DNA of 64,000 bases from Druceiella hillmani (Eukaryota; Arthropoda; Insecta; Lepidoptera; Hepialidae). This document shows positions 46,576 to 57,969 of the stretch, one piece after another. Location: positions 11,167,001 through 11,231,000 of the forward strand of contig JAYKKI010000052.1 of assembly GCA_039881145.1 (NCBI GenBank), given 5' to 3'. The notes below the pieces were generated by a model. That model was given only the letters and a program-made list of their open reading frames with translations, had not been told where the DNA came from and did not search any database. Position 1 is the first letter of the stretch. Each line of letters starts with the position of its first letter. Made by a program: the position numbers and the translations under genes.

Positions 46576-47003
46576 TAAATAGTAATAATAGTATAATTAA
46601 GTCAAGTAATAATGTTAAATAGTAATAATAGTTGCGTCAAGTAATAATGGTAAATAGTAATAATAGTTACGTCAAGTAATAATGTTAAATAGTAATAATT
46701 GTTATGTCAAATAATAATGTTAAATAGTAATAATAGTTACGTCAAATAATAATGTTAAATAGTAATAATTGTTACGTCAAGTAATAATGTTAAATAGTAA
46801 TAATAGTTGCGTCAAGTAATAATGGTAAATAGTAATAATAGTTACGTCAAGTAATAATGTTAAATAGTAATAATTGTTATGTCAAATAATAATGTTAAAT
46901 AGTAATAATAGTTACGTCAAGTAATAATGTTAAATAGTAATAATTGTTACGTCAAGTAATAATGTTAAATAGTAATAATAGTTACGTCAAGTAATAATGT
47001 TAG
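46576..47003. repeat. 35-bp array with five-unit higher-order repeat
   Basis: Clean 35-bp units start at 46621, 46656, 46691, 46726, 46761, 46796, 46831, 46866, 46901, 46936 and 46971. Their variant markers occur in order gttgc, gttac, ttgttatg, gttac, ttgttac, and then repeat in the same order. Thus 46621-46795 and 46796-46970 are two copies of a 175-bp higher-order unit, differing at about one base. Diverged units extend left to about 46576. Confidence 0.95.
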
Positions 47004-47360
47004 TCGTGCTAATTATATAATTATTTATTGTCTATTTCATATATAATGAACATATACTGTTCAATCATATACTGTTTTTTGAAAGTAAACTTCGAGTTTA
47101 TTTTCTTTGGCCTAATTTAGCCTCAGTTTGGAGAAGAGGGCAAAACAGTTCATCATCTCGCGTGTAACGTGATCCGCTTATAACTTAACGATCGATCTCT
47201 TTCAGGAGACGTTAGAGACATGTGTATGACAAACTCTTCCGCAAAACAACCTTCAAGTGGCGAGTAACATTTCATGGGCGGTAACGACATTTATATCGGA
47301 TCACTTATGACGAAGGCCACGAGCTTAGTAGATTGGTTTACCAGTTGGCCTTATTCATTT
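47004..47360. other. Mixed sequence with a GC-richer patch
   Basis: 47150-47300 contains catctcgcgtgtaacgtgat and gatcgatctctttcaggag. The latter resembles a splice acceptor, but the following frames close quickly and no exon could be supported. Confidence 0.3.
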
Positions 47361-47609
47361 ATTTTGCTGTTTATGGGTTTAGTTTTTTTTTCTAAACCTA
47401 TTGTATTCTTAAACCGTAATAATTTAATTATTCAAAGCTTGCAATGCAGTCAGGATCCATTTGTTTTCTTCGAAATAAATGCTCTGTTCATTGGGCTTAG
47501 ACTGTGTTGGAATATTATTTTTATTCAACGGAATTTGAGATAATTAAATTTTTTAATAAGCGCAATATTTGAGATGAATGTACGTGTATTAGGCTATTTG
47601 AGAAGAAGT
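47361..47609. other. AT-rich sequence
   Basis: Nothing recognised. Confidence 0.4.
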
Positions 47610-47780
47610 GTACAATGAAAGGGAGATGTCGTACAAAGTGTGTACGTGTATCCAATTTTCGCACCCGGCATACACACTTTGAACACACTCAATATGTCGA
47701 TCGTCACCTCGCCGCCAGTACAATATTAGGGCATAAACGTACTATATCTCCCGTTTTATTCATAAAAACCCTTGTTTTAA
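47610..47780. other. GC-richer patch
   Basis: Includes tttcgcacccggcatacac and gatcgtcacctcgccgcc. Open for 68 codons on the plus strand but unrecognised. Confidence 0.3.
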
Positions 47781-49189
47781 CTTGCAAAATTGGTAAAATG
47801 TACTATGATTATCTGCAATAACAATCCAAGAATATTTTATAAAGGTTTGTATAAAGTTACTTTTCAAAAGTAAGTAATTATTTGAAGATTTTATAATCTT
47901 CTACGGGATAACGCCGCTTTCTTATCTAGTATATATTGTTTAAGCTTCGCTCTTGTTGGTCAAGTGCACTCGATATGATTAATAACCAAATGCTTTCTCG
48001 CTGTTTACGAAAGTGACACGCTTTGCTTGTTAGAAATTTCTGCATATGGCATATCCCCTTTCTTCTTTGATCTGTGCTATTTGACAACATCGAAAATGTA
48101 CCACAATTCGTGGTCATCCTATTAAATTATAACGTAAATACGCCTATTTCTCGTAATTTTCGAAAAAATAAGTTTATATTTTGTAAAAAAAACCTAAAGA
48201 TATCACAATATTTTTTTGAAATTCTATCAGTGTTGTAAACGCCCTGTTATTGTTTACAATCAGATAATGTCACACACAGGTAAACAGACCGATTGCAGTT
48301 GGCAAACTTTGTTTTATTTGTAGTGTTATCAAAATCTTGGATCTTTTAGTTACATGTTTCTTAGTGTCCCGATCTTTTTTTATATATTTTGTTTCTACTA
48401 GTTTATCTGTTTTCAAAATAGAAAGAAATTTCGTGCAAGCTGATAAAAACATCGACATAAAATAGGCATGTTTATTTTTGTACTTTTCTTTAAAAAATAA
48501 CGCTGATTTCTTTACTGTGGAAATCAAAAATATAGAAACAACAATGTAAGTATTTTTTATAAATTATTTGTTAACAGAATCCACTATAAGGTATTTAGAA
48601 AATGTTTATTTTTATAAACATTTTTTTAAAAAAATACAAGAAATATCTTTAAATTTGTGTATCCCTAGGCTATTTTTCACTAAATTCAAAATGAACTAAT
48701 CGTTCGACATTAGACACTTGACTCATACAAGGGAATAAACGCAAATTAATGAAATTAAATAATTTGAAAATAAGCTCGAACAAAACATTATCTATCATAC
48801 CAACTTAATTTATCCCACAGTCTTTATATCTTTAATTTGTGGTCCTTTTTTCTATTTTAAAAATTTACAAATATTTTAAAAATTTACAAATATCATTTTT
48901 TTCCGACATTTCTGTAAAATTTCCAGTAACATAATTATTGTAATTAATTTTTATAATATGAATTGATTACATATTATATTACATAAAAAGGAACATATTA
49001 CAAATGATATATTTAACTAAAATAATTTCCGGTTGTAGCTAATGTATTAAAAAAATATTGTTTAAAAAATCATTTCAATACAGTGTATATTCCAAAAAAA
49101 AATTAGAAATGTTTGTAATGAATAAAAAAAGACCTAATATACTCCCCTAATATACTTCCTAATACACCCTACTTAATATACTTCCGTAT
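47781..49189. other. AT-rich sequence
   Basis: Very AT-rich with several short open frames. Nothing recognised. Confidence 0.5.
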
Positions 49190-50262
49190 ACTTTTAGGCG
49201 TTTATAAATATTTATGGGTACACAGTATTTTTATTAAACTATTTACGAATATTAATTTTTCACAACTTAAATACCTTTCGCCGGAAAAAAATCATGGTGC
49301 ATATTTAAATAATATTAATTTTTACTCTGTAAATAAAATATATTTCCTAGCATATCTTTCACAATCATAATAAATGCATATTTTAAAAGGCAAAGTTATT
49401 TTTGCACATTGGGCATATTTAAAAAATTATAACACCTAGAACCATCGCGTTAATCTTCCTACAACCTTTGCCTAGGTTTCGAAACACTATTATTTTGTAA
49501 TTTTAGACTGAATAGTTTTGGAGGGGTGGGGGTCGGAGACGTATTTTCGTTTTTGCATATTTCTCAGTATATCTCTGAAGATTTTCCCCTTTATTAATCC
49601 TGAACGACATCCTGTATTCAGTGCATGCGAATTTTTTAAAGTACTTAATTTGCCTCCGTAAAATTTCCACATAAATATTTTTGCGTGTTAGTTACTTAGA
49701 TATTTGGCTTAGTAATAATATGTTTTATTACTAAGTCAAATTTCGAGTTTTTACATCAAGCGGTTTCTTAAAAAAACGGCTGCGACAGACGGACAGATAG
49801 GCACGTAAGTCATCTTAGAAGAGTTCCATTTTTCCTTTCAACGTACCGAACCCTAAAAATGATAACTTCGAAACACTGTTATTTTCGCCATTTTAGGCTG
49901 AGCAGTTTTGGAAGGGTGGGGGGGTATCAGAGACGTATTTTTTTTTTTGCATATTTTTCAGTATATCTCTGAAAATTTTCCCCTTTATTAGTCCTGAACG
50001 ATATCCTGTATCCAGTGTATGTGAATTTTTTAGGGTACCTAATTTGCCGTAAAATTTCCACATAAATATTTTTGCGTGTTAGTTACTTAGATATGTGCAG
50101 GTTAATATTTTTTGTTACTAAGCCAAATTTCGAGTTTTTACATCAAGCTGTTTCTTAGAAAAACGGCTGTGACAGACAGACAGACAGATAGGCATGTGAG
50201 TGATCTTAGAGGGGTTCCATCTTTCCTTTTAACGTACTGAACCCTAAAAATGATAACTTTGA
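49190..50262 (-). mobile_element. LepA-related repeat with tandemly duplicated head, minus orientation
   Basis: On the minus strand the head agggttcggtacgttgaaag, the phased cagccgttttttta module and an AT-rich body are recognisable. The 3' side (tttataaatatttatgggta on plus) trails off near 49190. The head plus body is present twice in tandem (see 49481-50260). Confidence 0.75.
49481..50260. repeat. 389-bp tandem duplication inside LepA
   Basis: gaaacacta/gttattttg begins at 49481 and 49870. Both units end accctaaaaatgataact. Each contains gttttggaggggtggggg-like, ttcccctttatta, atccacataaatatttttgcg-like and gacagacggacagataggca-like motifs. Also contains a hairpin cttagtaataa ... ttattactaag in the first unit. 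Confidence 0.93.
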
Positions 50263-50349
50263 CGATTCAAACATTGCATTCTATACATCCTTTTTACGCA
50301 TTACATTCGCTATGAAATTTCGACAAAAATAAATAGTTCAAACGCGATT

Positions 50350-50580
50350 CGCCCATGTGGAAAGTGAATTGTGTTGAACGGTAGCGGTCGGCCATTGTTG
50401 GCAGCTTAAGCCGATCGTTGGGCAAGGATTTATCGCGCGGTTAGCGCTGGTTCGCTGATCCCTTACGCGGGCAGCGCTCTGCGAACGGCTTTATTCGGAC
50501 CGGTGCATGCTTCTGTTCAGTTGCGCTCTCTGCTGCGGATTTCACCTGCTGTATTGATGGCGGGATAGGAACGTCAGGAT
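50350..50580. other. GC-rich island 13
   Basis: Includes ggtagcggtcggccattgt, ttatcgcgcggttagcgctg, cttacgcgggcagcgctctg and ttattcggaccggtgcatgc. Sharply bounded. No exon was recognised. Confidence 0.45.
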
Positions 50581-51752
50581 TTTATTGCTGTTGCCGAGCA
50601 CTGATGTTCAAGTTTCAGTTTGTTTATAACATTTTTATAGCTGCAATAACTTTAGTGGTATTGATTGCTTTGGTTTAGGAGAACGCTCGTTTGATATTTT
50701 ATAAAATTACCCTCAAAGGAAATAGTTTTTGTTGTGACAAGAACAATGTAAGATTGTACTTGGTTTTTAGGGTTCTCTAAGTAAGCAAGGAAGCCTTAGA
50801 GGTTTATTATTTCCGTCTGTGTGCCCCAGCTCAATTACTCGCTGATTTTTGCATCTATAGATGTTATTTCGTATGGAGACGCATTGATAACCCATAGTCA
50901 GAAATGAGATGAAGTAAATATTACCCTTGTTCTACCCCTCGAGTAGACCTACCCTGTCTTTAGATAGGTCTTTTAAAATAAAAAAAAACATAACTTGGAA
51001 CCAAGTCATTTTAATTCTTCGAATTATTTGCGCTCAAATTTGTTACTAAAGCGTACCCCTCTTTCATGTTTCTAAAGTACCGTTATTGAAAACAAAAAAT
51101 ACAGTATTATGAGCTAAATTTATATTAATAAGTACTTTCAATGAAAGTTATAACGGATACTGCGACACAATAGTTTCAGAAAAGTTTAGAAAAAAACTTC
51201 CTGTAGCACGATGAATTTTTGTCAAGGTGAAGTAGCTCTTATGATTTATTTCATTAAATTTTATTTCAACAAGTTTAAGTTTCTGTAACAAAATGGGTAA
51301 CTTATTCTGTTAAATTGCGTATATGATAATTGGTACTTAATCGAACAATTTAGTTATTCCGTGCACGACAAAATAAATGTAATATTATTACTAGCAGAAT
51401 CTAAGATTTGAAAAGGTTTTCAGTAATTCTAATGTAAATTATTGTAAGGTGGCTACAGAAATGTATCGTGAGCGCCTTCGACACGCTCTTGGCTGATTTT
51501 TTCTTTATTTAGAAAATTCCTAAATATTTTCGTAACATTAAATTTTAAGTACATCAAACAACATTTGCACGAAGTTCCGGTCGTTATAGTATTATTTTTG
51601 TTTAAAACTTTTATAATTTTAATCTAAAAGGGACTGACCATCTATTTCTATAACGTTTTTATCTAATGGTGGTGAATAGAAATTCTCTTACGTCATGAAA
51701 TATTTTAGGGAAATGTTTCAGATGTACATATACCAAACTTCAAACCGATGTA

Positions 51753-51753
<1 letters not shown>
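50581..51753. other. AT-rich sequence, possibly a decayed LepA at the left
   Basis: tttttagggttctctaagta with a following ccgtctgtgtgcccc near 50765-50830 suggests a decayed LepA head. The rest is unrecognised. Confidence 0.4.
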
Positions 51754-51799
<46 letters not shown>

Positions 51800-51832
51800 C
51801 GTGCGTTTGTGTGTGTGTGTGTGTGTGTGTGT
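51754..51832. repeat. (TA)n(TG)n microsatellite
   Basis: TA tract to 51796, then tgcgtgcgttt and a GT run. Confidence 0.97.
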
Positions 51833-52349
51833 TTATAGTGAGATACATCGTCCGTGTCAATTAGAATTATGATATCGGAGAGTTACTTTGCGCGTGCGTT
51901 CTTACTAATTGATTGGATATTCATGTTGTTATAAAATTTTAAAGATCTGTAAATGTGTGCGAACTTCATTTTCGTTCGTACAGTTCGTAGTACCTCTACG
52001 AACTAAATCTTTGATGTAAAATGAAGTACGTATATTATAAATGAACTTTGTTCATTGGTTGATAGTTCGCAACATTTCGTTCACATTAGCTCGTCGTTCA
52101 ACGTGCACTCTTTTGAGGTGCACTACCGTATTATATGTGTGAGCATTGAACTATTGTAACATTCGATCTTTATAGGTGAAGTAGTACAATGTACTAGTTC
52201 GTACATTGTAGTTATATAGCTAGTGGCATAGTCTAAACACAGCCTTGAAATTAGGTCGTACCAAAAATATGCTCAAAAAAAAAATTGAAATAATAAATTT
52301 AATCACAGTCAGAATGTACTTACTAAACTAGATATGCTGGGACTCAGCG
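51833..52349. other. Unique sequence
   Basis: Nothing recognised. Confidence 0.4.
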
Positions 52350-52590
52350 AATTTCGCCTCCAGGAGATGTTGAGACCGACAAATAAAATAGGTGTATAAA
52401 AATGTCTAGTTGAAGAGGCGAACGAGGCGCGGTGAAACGCGACAGTGAAATACAATAAAAGGCAAACAGGATGTAAACTTTCCGGGCCAAAACGTCTGAA
52501 GCTCTCTCGCTACGGCCTCGCGCTAATTCCTGGCTAATAGGAAATCTCGTCAGATTGCAATTTTGAAGGCGACGCGGGCTTCGTCCTTTC
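52350..52590. other. GC-rich island 14
   Basis: gaggcgaacgaggcgcggtg, ctctctcgctacggcctcgc and ggcgacgcgggcttcgtcc, with taatag/taattc cores. No exon was recognised. Confidence 0.4.
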
Positions 52591-52911
52591 TAGGGATGAA
52601 AAAAAAATTCAATTTACTTACAAACGATTCCGTGATACTTTTTTCATGGCGCGTTTGCCATTACGGGGGCTCCTCTCAATATTGCTCTTATATTCCTTGT
52701 AGTAATATAGGGGACAGTCGTAGTTTTGGAGACATACGCTGGCCATTTGCATGTTATAATATCAGGTCTTATTTTAATATTGTACTCCGTTCGATAATGA
52801 ATATCTCATTTGCAATAGTTAATTTAAATTATTCGACATAACGGAATACGATATTTATGAAATCGATTGTTATTTTGCTTCTTCCAGTGCGAAGATTTAT
52901 AATTGCTTTTT
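52591..52911. other. Unique sequence
   Basis: An open plus frame of 92 codons (52563-52841) overlaps the island; unrecognised. Confidence 0.4.
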
Positions 52912-53318
52912 AAGATTTGGGTACATTGCTGAATTTTTAATTGTTTCTAAGGCTCGCCTACTGGTTTTATTATGATCGAATAAGGTTCTAAACGAATTTA
53001 ATAAAATAATTTTTTTAAGGAAATTAAAAAGTTTATTTTTTTTAAATTTTCTTTTTACGCAGTTAAAATATTTGTGTACATTGCTTGCAATTTTATAATG
53101 TACTAAATATTGAAAAGATTTGGGTACATTGCTGAATTTTTAATTGTTTCTAAGGCTCGCCTACTGGTTTTATTATGATCGAATAAGGTTCTAAACGAAT
53201 TTAATAAAATATTTTTTTAAGGAAATTAAAAAATTTATTTTTTAAAATTTTCTTTTTACGTATTTAAAATATTTGTGTACATTGCTTGCAATTTTATAAT
53301 GTACTAAATATTGAAAAG
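52912..53318. repeat. 203-bp tandem duplication
   Basis: aagatttgggtacattgctg starts at 52912 and 53115. The units match almost throughout, including ggctcgcctactggtttta, and differ in T/A homopolymer length. Confidence 0.95.
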
Positions 53319-53739
53319 CAATTTTGCGTTAATTCCAATTGATTTTTTTTTCTGTCAATTATTGTTATATGTAGGATTTAATTTTGTGATGTCTTTATTT
53401 TGTATTAACACTTGTATTATTACGAATATCAACATTTTCAAGGGAGGGCTACCGTCCGAAATAACCTGTGTACATCGCTTAAAATAAATTTAATAAGGTT
53501 CATATTATTCTAATTTAAGAAAGTAGGTAATTAATAAATATAATATTTAAAGATCATAAGTAATTTGAAATTGAATTTTTTTTTGTGTTTTAATATAGAT
53601 TATTACTGTTTAATTAATTAAAATTAGAGTGAGTTCAATTTTGGCCACAGTTTGTTATATGTTAATTTTCAATATTCACTTACTGCCGGAAAATGAAAAT
53701 ATGTTTTAACGGATTCCTTCCTTTTCACGTTTTCACGAA
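53319..53739. other. AT-rich sequence
   Basis: Nothing recognised. Confidence 0.4.
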
Positions 53740-54002
53740 GAACTAGTTGAAATGGCGCTGATTGAGAGAAGCGTTGTAATTATTGAGGTACCCCTCTATG
53801 GCCGAATCGCCCCACCGGCTGGTGCTCAATATCGCGCTTCGTTTGCGCGTTCAATTTGCGTCTCGCAGGTGTCAGGTAGGAGCGTCGCTCCGCATCTTTA
53901 CCTAATTATCAACTACTCGGCCGCGCGCGTTCACACTGCCACGCTAGTGCACTCTGCCAAACGTTTCGTCGAGCTAAGCCCTGTGACTGAGATAATAATA
54001 AC
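53740..54002. other. GC-rich island 15
   Basis: Includes tatggccgaatcgccccacc, ttgcgtctcgcaggtgtcag, gaccgtcgctccgcat-like and ctactcggccgcgcgcgttc. A 99-codon plus frame (53752-54051) is open across it. It is unrecognised and has no splice context I trust. Confidence 0.4.
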
Positions 54003-54029
54003 AGTTGTTCCAGTAACACTGGAACAACT
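54003..54029. repeat. 12-bp perfect inverted repeat
   Basis: agttgttccagt and actggaacaact around a 3-nt loop, at the right border of island 15. Confidence 0.95.
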
Positions 54030-54434
54030 AATTTACTCACTGTATCTGTAACGTAATATACAGTTACATAATATAATCATTGTTTGTTACTTATTTTCCA
54101 GTCAATATTTAAAAATCGATTACGTTTTAGACTCCAAAACATTGTTGTAATCTTATATGTCCCAAAATATCCTAAATTTGAAACGTTAGGAAGAAAAAGG
54201 AAAGGACGTGATGTGAACGAAACAGGACATGAAAGAAGGAGTAGTGTTAAGAGAGGTATGATTTTGAAGACAATTTTTGAATACCGATATGGACGGTTCA
54301 TTTTTAATGATGGAATACAATTTCTTCCATATCTTGGCAGCTCGTAGAGAAGATGAATATTCATAAAAGAAACAATGTTTAGGGGCGAGAAATGCAGGTT
54401 TATTTTCTGAACATCCGGGCCGTGGGTAGACACA
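54030..54434. other. Unique sequence with opposing open frames
   Basis: Open on plus (54084-54347, 87 codons) and minus (54466-54077, 129 codons). Neither translation is recognised and composition is biased, so no gene is called. Confidence 0.4.
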
Positions 54435-54494
54435 TTCTTGAACTTGACGTAAAAAGTTATGTTCACAAAAAACTTCTTACGTCAAGTTCAAGAA
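54435..54494. repeat. 18-bp perfect inverted repeat
   Basis: TTCTTGAACTTGACGTAA at 54435-54452 and its complement at 54477-54494, 24-nt loop. Confidence 0.95.
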
Positions 54495-54759
54495 TTGTTT
54501 AAAATATTATAAAATAATGACGGTACGTGTTCACGATCGTATACAAATACCTTTGTGTAAAAAGTACTTTTTAAGGCCGAATATGTAACCGAAACAAACA
54601 TTTTTGAAGGTTTTTTAATGCACTAAGCAATTCTTAGGTAAATATTAAGATAGCGCAATGGGTGCTGTCTATAGTCTATAGGTAATTATTATTGATCAGT
54701 TAATAAAAAAAAACAGCTTTCACAGAAGTGAATTTTATTTTTAAACGAGACGAACATGT

Positions 54760-55365
54760 CATTTAATTAAGGTTGTTTAAAAGTCATACTACTTGTGATG
54801 TGTGCAGTTAGTGTATTTGTGTAATGAAATATAATTGAACTCTTGAAGAAATATTACACTATTAAAGGGACCGGTAATAGAATACTATACAGTGTTGGGT
54901 CCAGGTGTTAGTAGATTTAAAAAATTCGATAGATTTAAAAAAATTCGACCGACATGCATTTAATTAAGGTTGTTTAAACGTCATACTACTTGTGATGTGT
55001 GCAGTTAGTGTATTTGTGTAATGAAATATAATTGAACTCTTGAAGAAATATTACACTATTAAATGAAAAGGACCGCTAATAGTATACTATATAGTGTTGG
55101 GTCTAGGCGTTAGCAGATTCAAAAAATTCGACCGACATAGTGTTGGGTCCAGGTGTTAGCAGATTTTAAAAATTCGACAGATTTAAAAAATTCGACCAAC
55201 ACGCATTTAATTAAGATTGTTTAAACGTCATACTACTTGTGATGTGTGAAGTTAATATATTTGTGTAATGAAATATAATTGGACTCTTGGAGAAATATTA
55301 CAACATTAAAAGAACCGGTAATAGTATACTATATCGTGTTGGGTCCAGGTGTTAGCAGATTTAAA
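54760..55365. repeat. Tandem repeat, 3 units of 160-247 bp
   Basis: catttaattaaggttgttta starts at 54760, 54957 and 55204. Units share actacttgtgatgtgtgcag, gaaatataattgaactcttg and gtgttgggtccaggtgttag. The middle unit is longer because the gttgggtcca..aaaattcgac module is repeated inside it. Confidence 0.92.
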
Positions 55366-56269
55366 AAAATACTCTCGTATAGATTAATATACAACTATAA
55401 AATCTTATTTAAATCGTCAATGAAAGTCAGGTTAATTTTCATAATAGTTTCTAAATGCTATTTCTATGGAACTCTTTGAATGAGCAAGATGAAACAAACT
55501 GCAGATCATGTCCCGTGGTATTATCCATTCACAGATGTAATATACTAATCCAGGAAATTCGCAGCCCCGACAGGATCATCAGGAAAAGCCACGAAAACTC
55601 GAAGGGAGCCACAAAATACATTCATTTCCACAAGGCAGAGCGAATATCAATATCAGTTGATAATTAATTTATAATTAATTTAGGTAATGGCTACAATAAA
55701 ATAAGCCATCGATATTGGTTATTTTTCAGTTAAATTCTAAAAAGTTATTATGCATTTCGTAAGATTTTTACTTCTTGAAAAAATTCCCGATGTCTTAAAA
55801 ATATAATATATGCGCGCTTATCAAAACAGCTTTTTTAGTATTGTTACAAATGTTTTTGCTTTTTATGTTCCAAAAAGAACCAGCTTTTAACAAAATATGT
55901 TGTATTTCTGTGAGGCAAGGCCCATTTTCACCGTCTCCTTTATTGTTTATTTCTGAAATTTTGCTATCAGATTTGATAAAGATGTGGAATCAGTGGAAAT
56001 TAATCATTTGAAGATCTCTTTTTAAATATATGCCCTTCACGTCTAGTACAATTTTTTAGCTCTATTTTCATATAAAGGCGCCCCTTTGATATAATATATT
56101 GTACATAAATTTAAGTACGATTTTCTGCTCGCTCTATTTAAGATCTAGAAGACTCTGACGTCAAATAGCGTGATAGATGGACATACAGAGTTGTTGCAAC
56201 AATAAGCTTCCATTCGCACCTTTTCAGTAGGAATCCTGACAATAAATACTTCTAAATTCATTCATGATG
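55366..56269. other. AT-rich sequence
   Basis: 55480-55640 is less AT-rich (attcgcagccccgacagg; actcgaagggagccac) and open on plus for 70 codons. It is unrecognised. Confidence 0.4.
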
Positions 56270-56470
56270 ATGACTATCTAAACGCGGTCGGTGTGAACGC
56301 GCTATGCCATTTCCACATTGCGATTTAATGTAGATGTTAGACTTTGTTCTTATGATAACACCTTTTGCCGCATCGCAATTATCCATTAGGGATTTTCGAG
56401 TCTAATGCGTGTACTTGGAGAGCAGCCAGCTTGAGGAAATAATTATGTCTCAAGCCTAGCGATGGTCTTG
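56270..56470. other. GC-richer island 16 with homeodomain-like cores
   Basis: Includes ctaaacgcggtcggtgtgaa, ttgccgcatcgcaattatcc and attagggattttcgagtct. No exon was recognised. Confidence 0.35.
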
Positions 56471-56894
56471 CGCTGGAAATCTTCAAATTTAGAGATAAGT
56501 AAAAAGAAATCTGCGAAGGCTACTTGGTATTGGACTTCGCAGGTATTGCTCGAATAGAAAAAGGTTTCTAAAGAAGTAATCGCGGTCCTCTCGTAGTAGT
56601 TGTATAGTGATTGTATTTTTGTTAAGATTACCTAGAGTATCCAAAATATCCTTGGTTTAAGACAATTGTAGAAATAAACGCAATTACAAGTAAATAAGAC
56701 ACAGTTACTTGTAAAATTGTGAACTGTTTTAAAGCTAACTGTATTTTTAATTAACTGTGGATTATTGATTAATTAGTGCTACTGGAATGTATTTGATTTA
56801 CTTGTATTTAATCGAAAAATCGACGATATATGCAAAAAACAATTTTTACTGATTGATATTGTTACTTTACGTTCGAATATTAAATTCTTACCGT
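56471..56894. other. AT-rich sequence
   Basis: Nothing recognised. Confidence 0.4.
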
Positions 56895-57470
56895 TCAGAA
56901 CTTCGAAAGGAAAAATAGAATCCTTATAAGGTTATTTACGTGTCCTTTGATCATTAGTCACAGCCGTTTTTCTCCCAAGCCGCTTGACGTGCAAAGTGAA
57001 ATGTGGCATAAAAATAATGCATATTAATAAGCACATGTTTTGATAAGTAACACTCAAAAATAGAAAGTTTAGAGAAGGGATGGGTTCAGATTGAGTACCA
57101 GAAAAAATTGTAAAATGATGTATATGATATCGTCTGAAAGAGCTGATTATTAGGGAAATGTTTGTTTCATAATTTGGGGTAGAATTTTCTTAAATAGAAT
57201 TAGAATAGAATAGAAATGCACCGAAAAATATGCAAAAACATATGTTCCGCTCCACGTATTTACGAAGCAGGGCTTTTAAGATACTATTCTTGATGTCATA
57301 ATTTTTTAGATATTGACAGTAAACATTCTCTACTTAATTAGGTATTATTGAATGTTTAGGGCGCTAGGAAGTACTTATTAGTGATTTTTGTAATTAATAA
57401 AGAAATTTCACTCTAAACGGTATGGAATCCTCGATGTGCGAGCCATACTCCCATTTTGGCCCATTTTATC
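56895..57470 (+). mobile_element. LepA copy with recognisable 3' end
   Basis: Head aggaaaaatagaatcctt and cagccgtttttctccc. Middle gatatcgtctgaaagagctg. End ggtatggaatcctcgatgtg, then cgagccatactcccattttg. The end aligns with the LepA consensus end GTACGGAACCCTCGGTGCG, CGAGTCCGACTCGCACTTGG. This is the clearest 3' terminus in the window. Confidence 0.75.
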
Positions 57471-57483
57471 TTGACAGAGAGAA

Positions 57484-57928
57484 ATCGAGTTAAAATAGTC
57501 AATTTACTATTATTCACATTTAATTTTATTTTAAGAAAAAAAAAACTTACTAAATAAAAAAAATAATTAACCAAAACAACGCTTGCTAATAATATATTTA
57601 TAATTACATGTAACATCTGTACCGTCTTTGTATTAAATAATATTCATTAAAAGGAAACCTTTATAAGTATTGAGCATCGAAAACAAAATTGGACGTTATA
57701 GAATTAATTTTTATAACGTCCAATTTTGTTTTCGATGCTCAATACTTACAAAGATTTCCTTTTAATGAATATTATCTAATACAAAGACGGTACAGATGTT
57801 ACATGTAATTGTAAATATATTATTAGCAAGTGTTTTTTTGGTTAATTATTTTTTTTATTCAGTAAGTTTTTTTTTTCTTAAAATAAAATTAAATGTGAAT
57901 AATAGTAAATTGACTATTTTATCTCGAT
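57484..57928. repeat. 445-bp near-perfect palindrome (217-bp arms)
   Basis: Left arm 57484-57700 and right arm 57712-57928 are reverse complements around the 11-nt spacer gaattaatttt. By eye there are 8 mismatches and no gaps over 217 bp. Landmarks are atcgagttaaaatagtc and tattttatctcgat at the outer ends, with ggacgttata and tataacgtcc at the centre. It starts just right of a LepA 3' end and lies just left of the 172-bp array. No long frame or transposase is inside. It could be a foldback element or a source of hairpin RNA. Confidence 0.97.
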
Positions 57929-57969
57929 ATAACTTGTACGGTTGCGTAACTTTGCTTTCTTTTTAAATG

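Noticed and set aside
47190..47280. Splice-acceptor-like tctctttcag followed by a short frame
   Set aside because: No donor, short frame and no recognisable peptide; chance occurrence of such motifs is high.
54077..54466. 129-codon minus frame
   Set aside because: Overlaps an opposing open frame and a hairpin; composition biased; no domain recognised.
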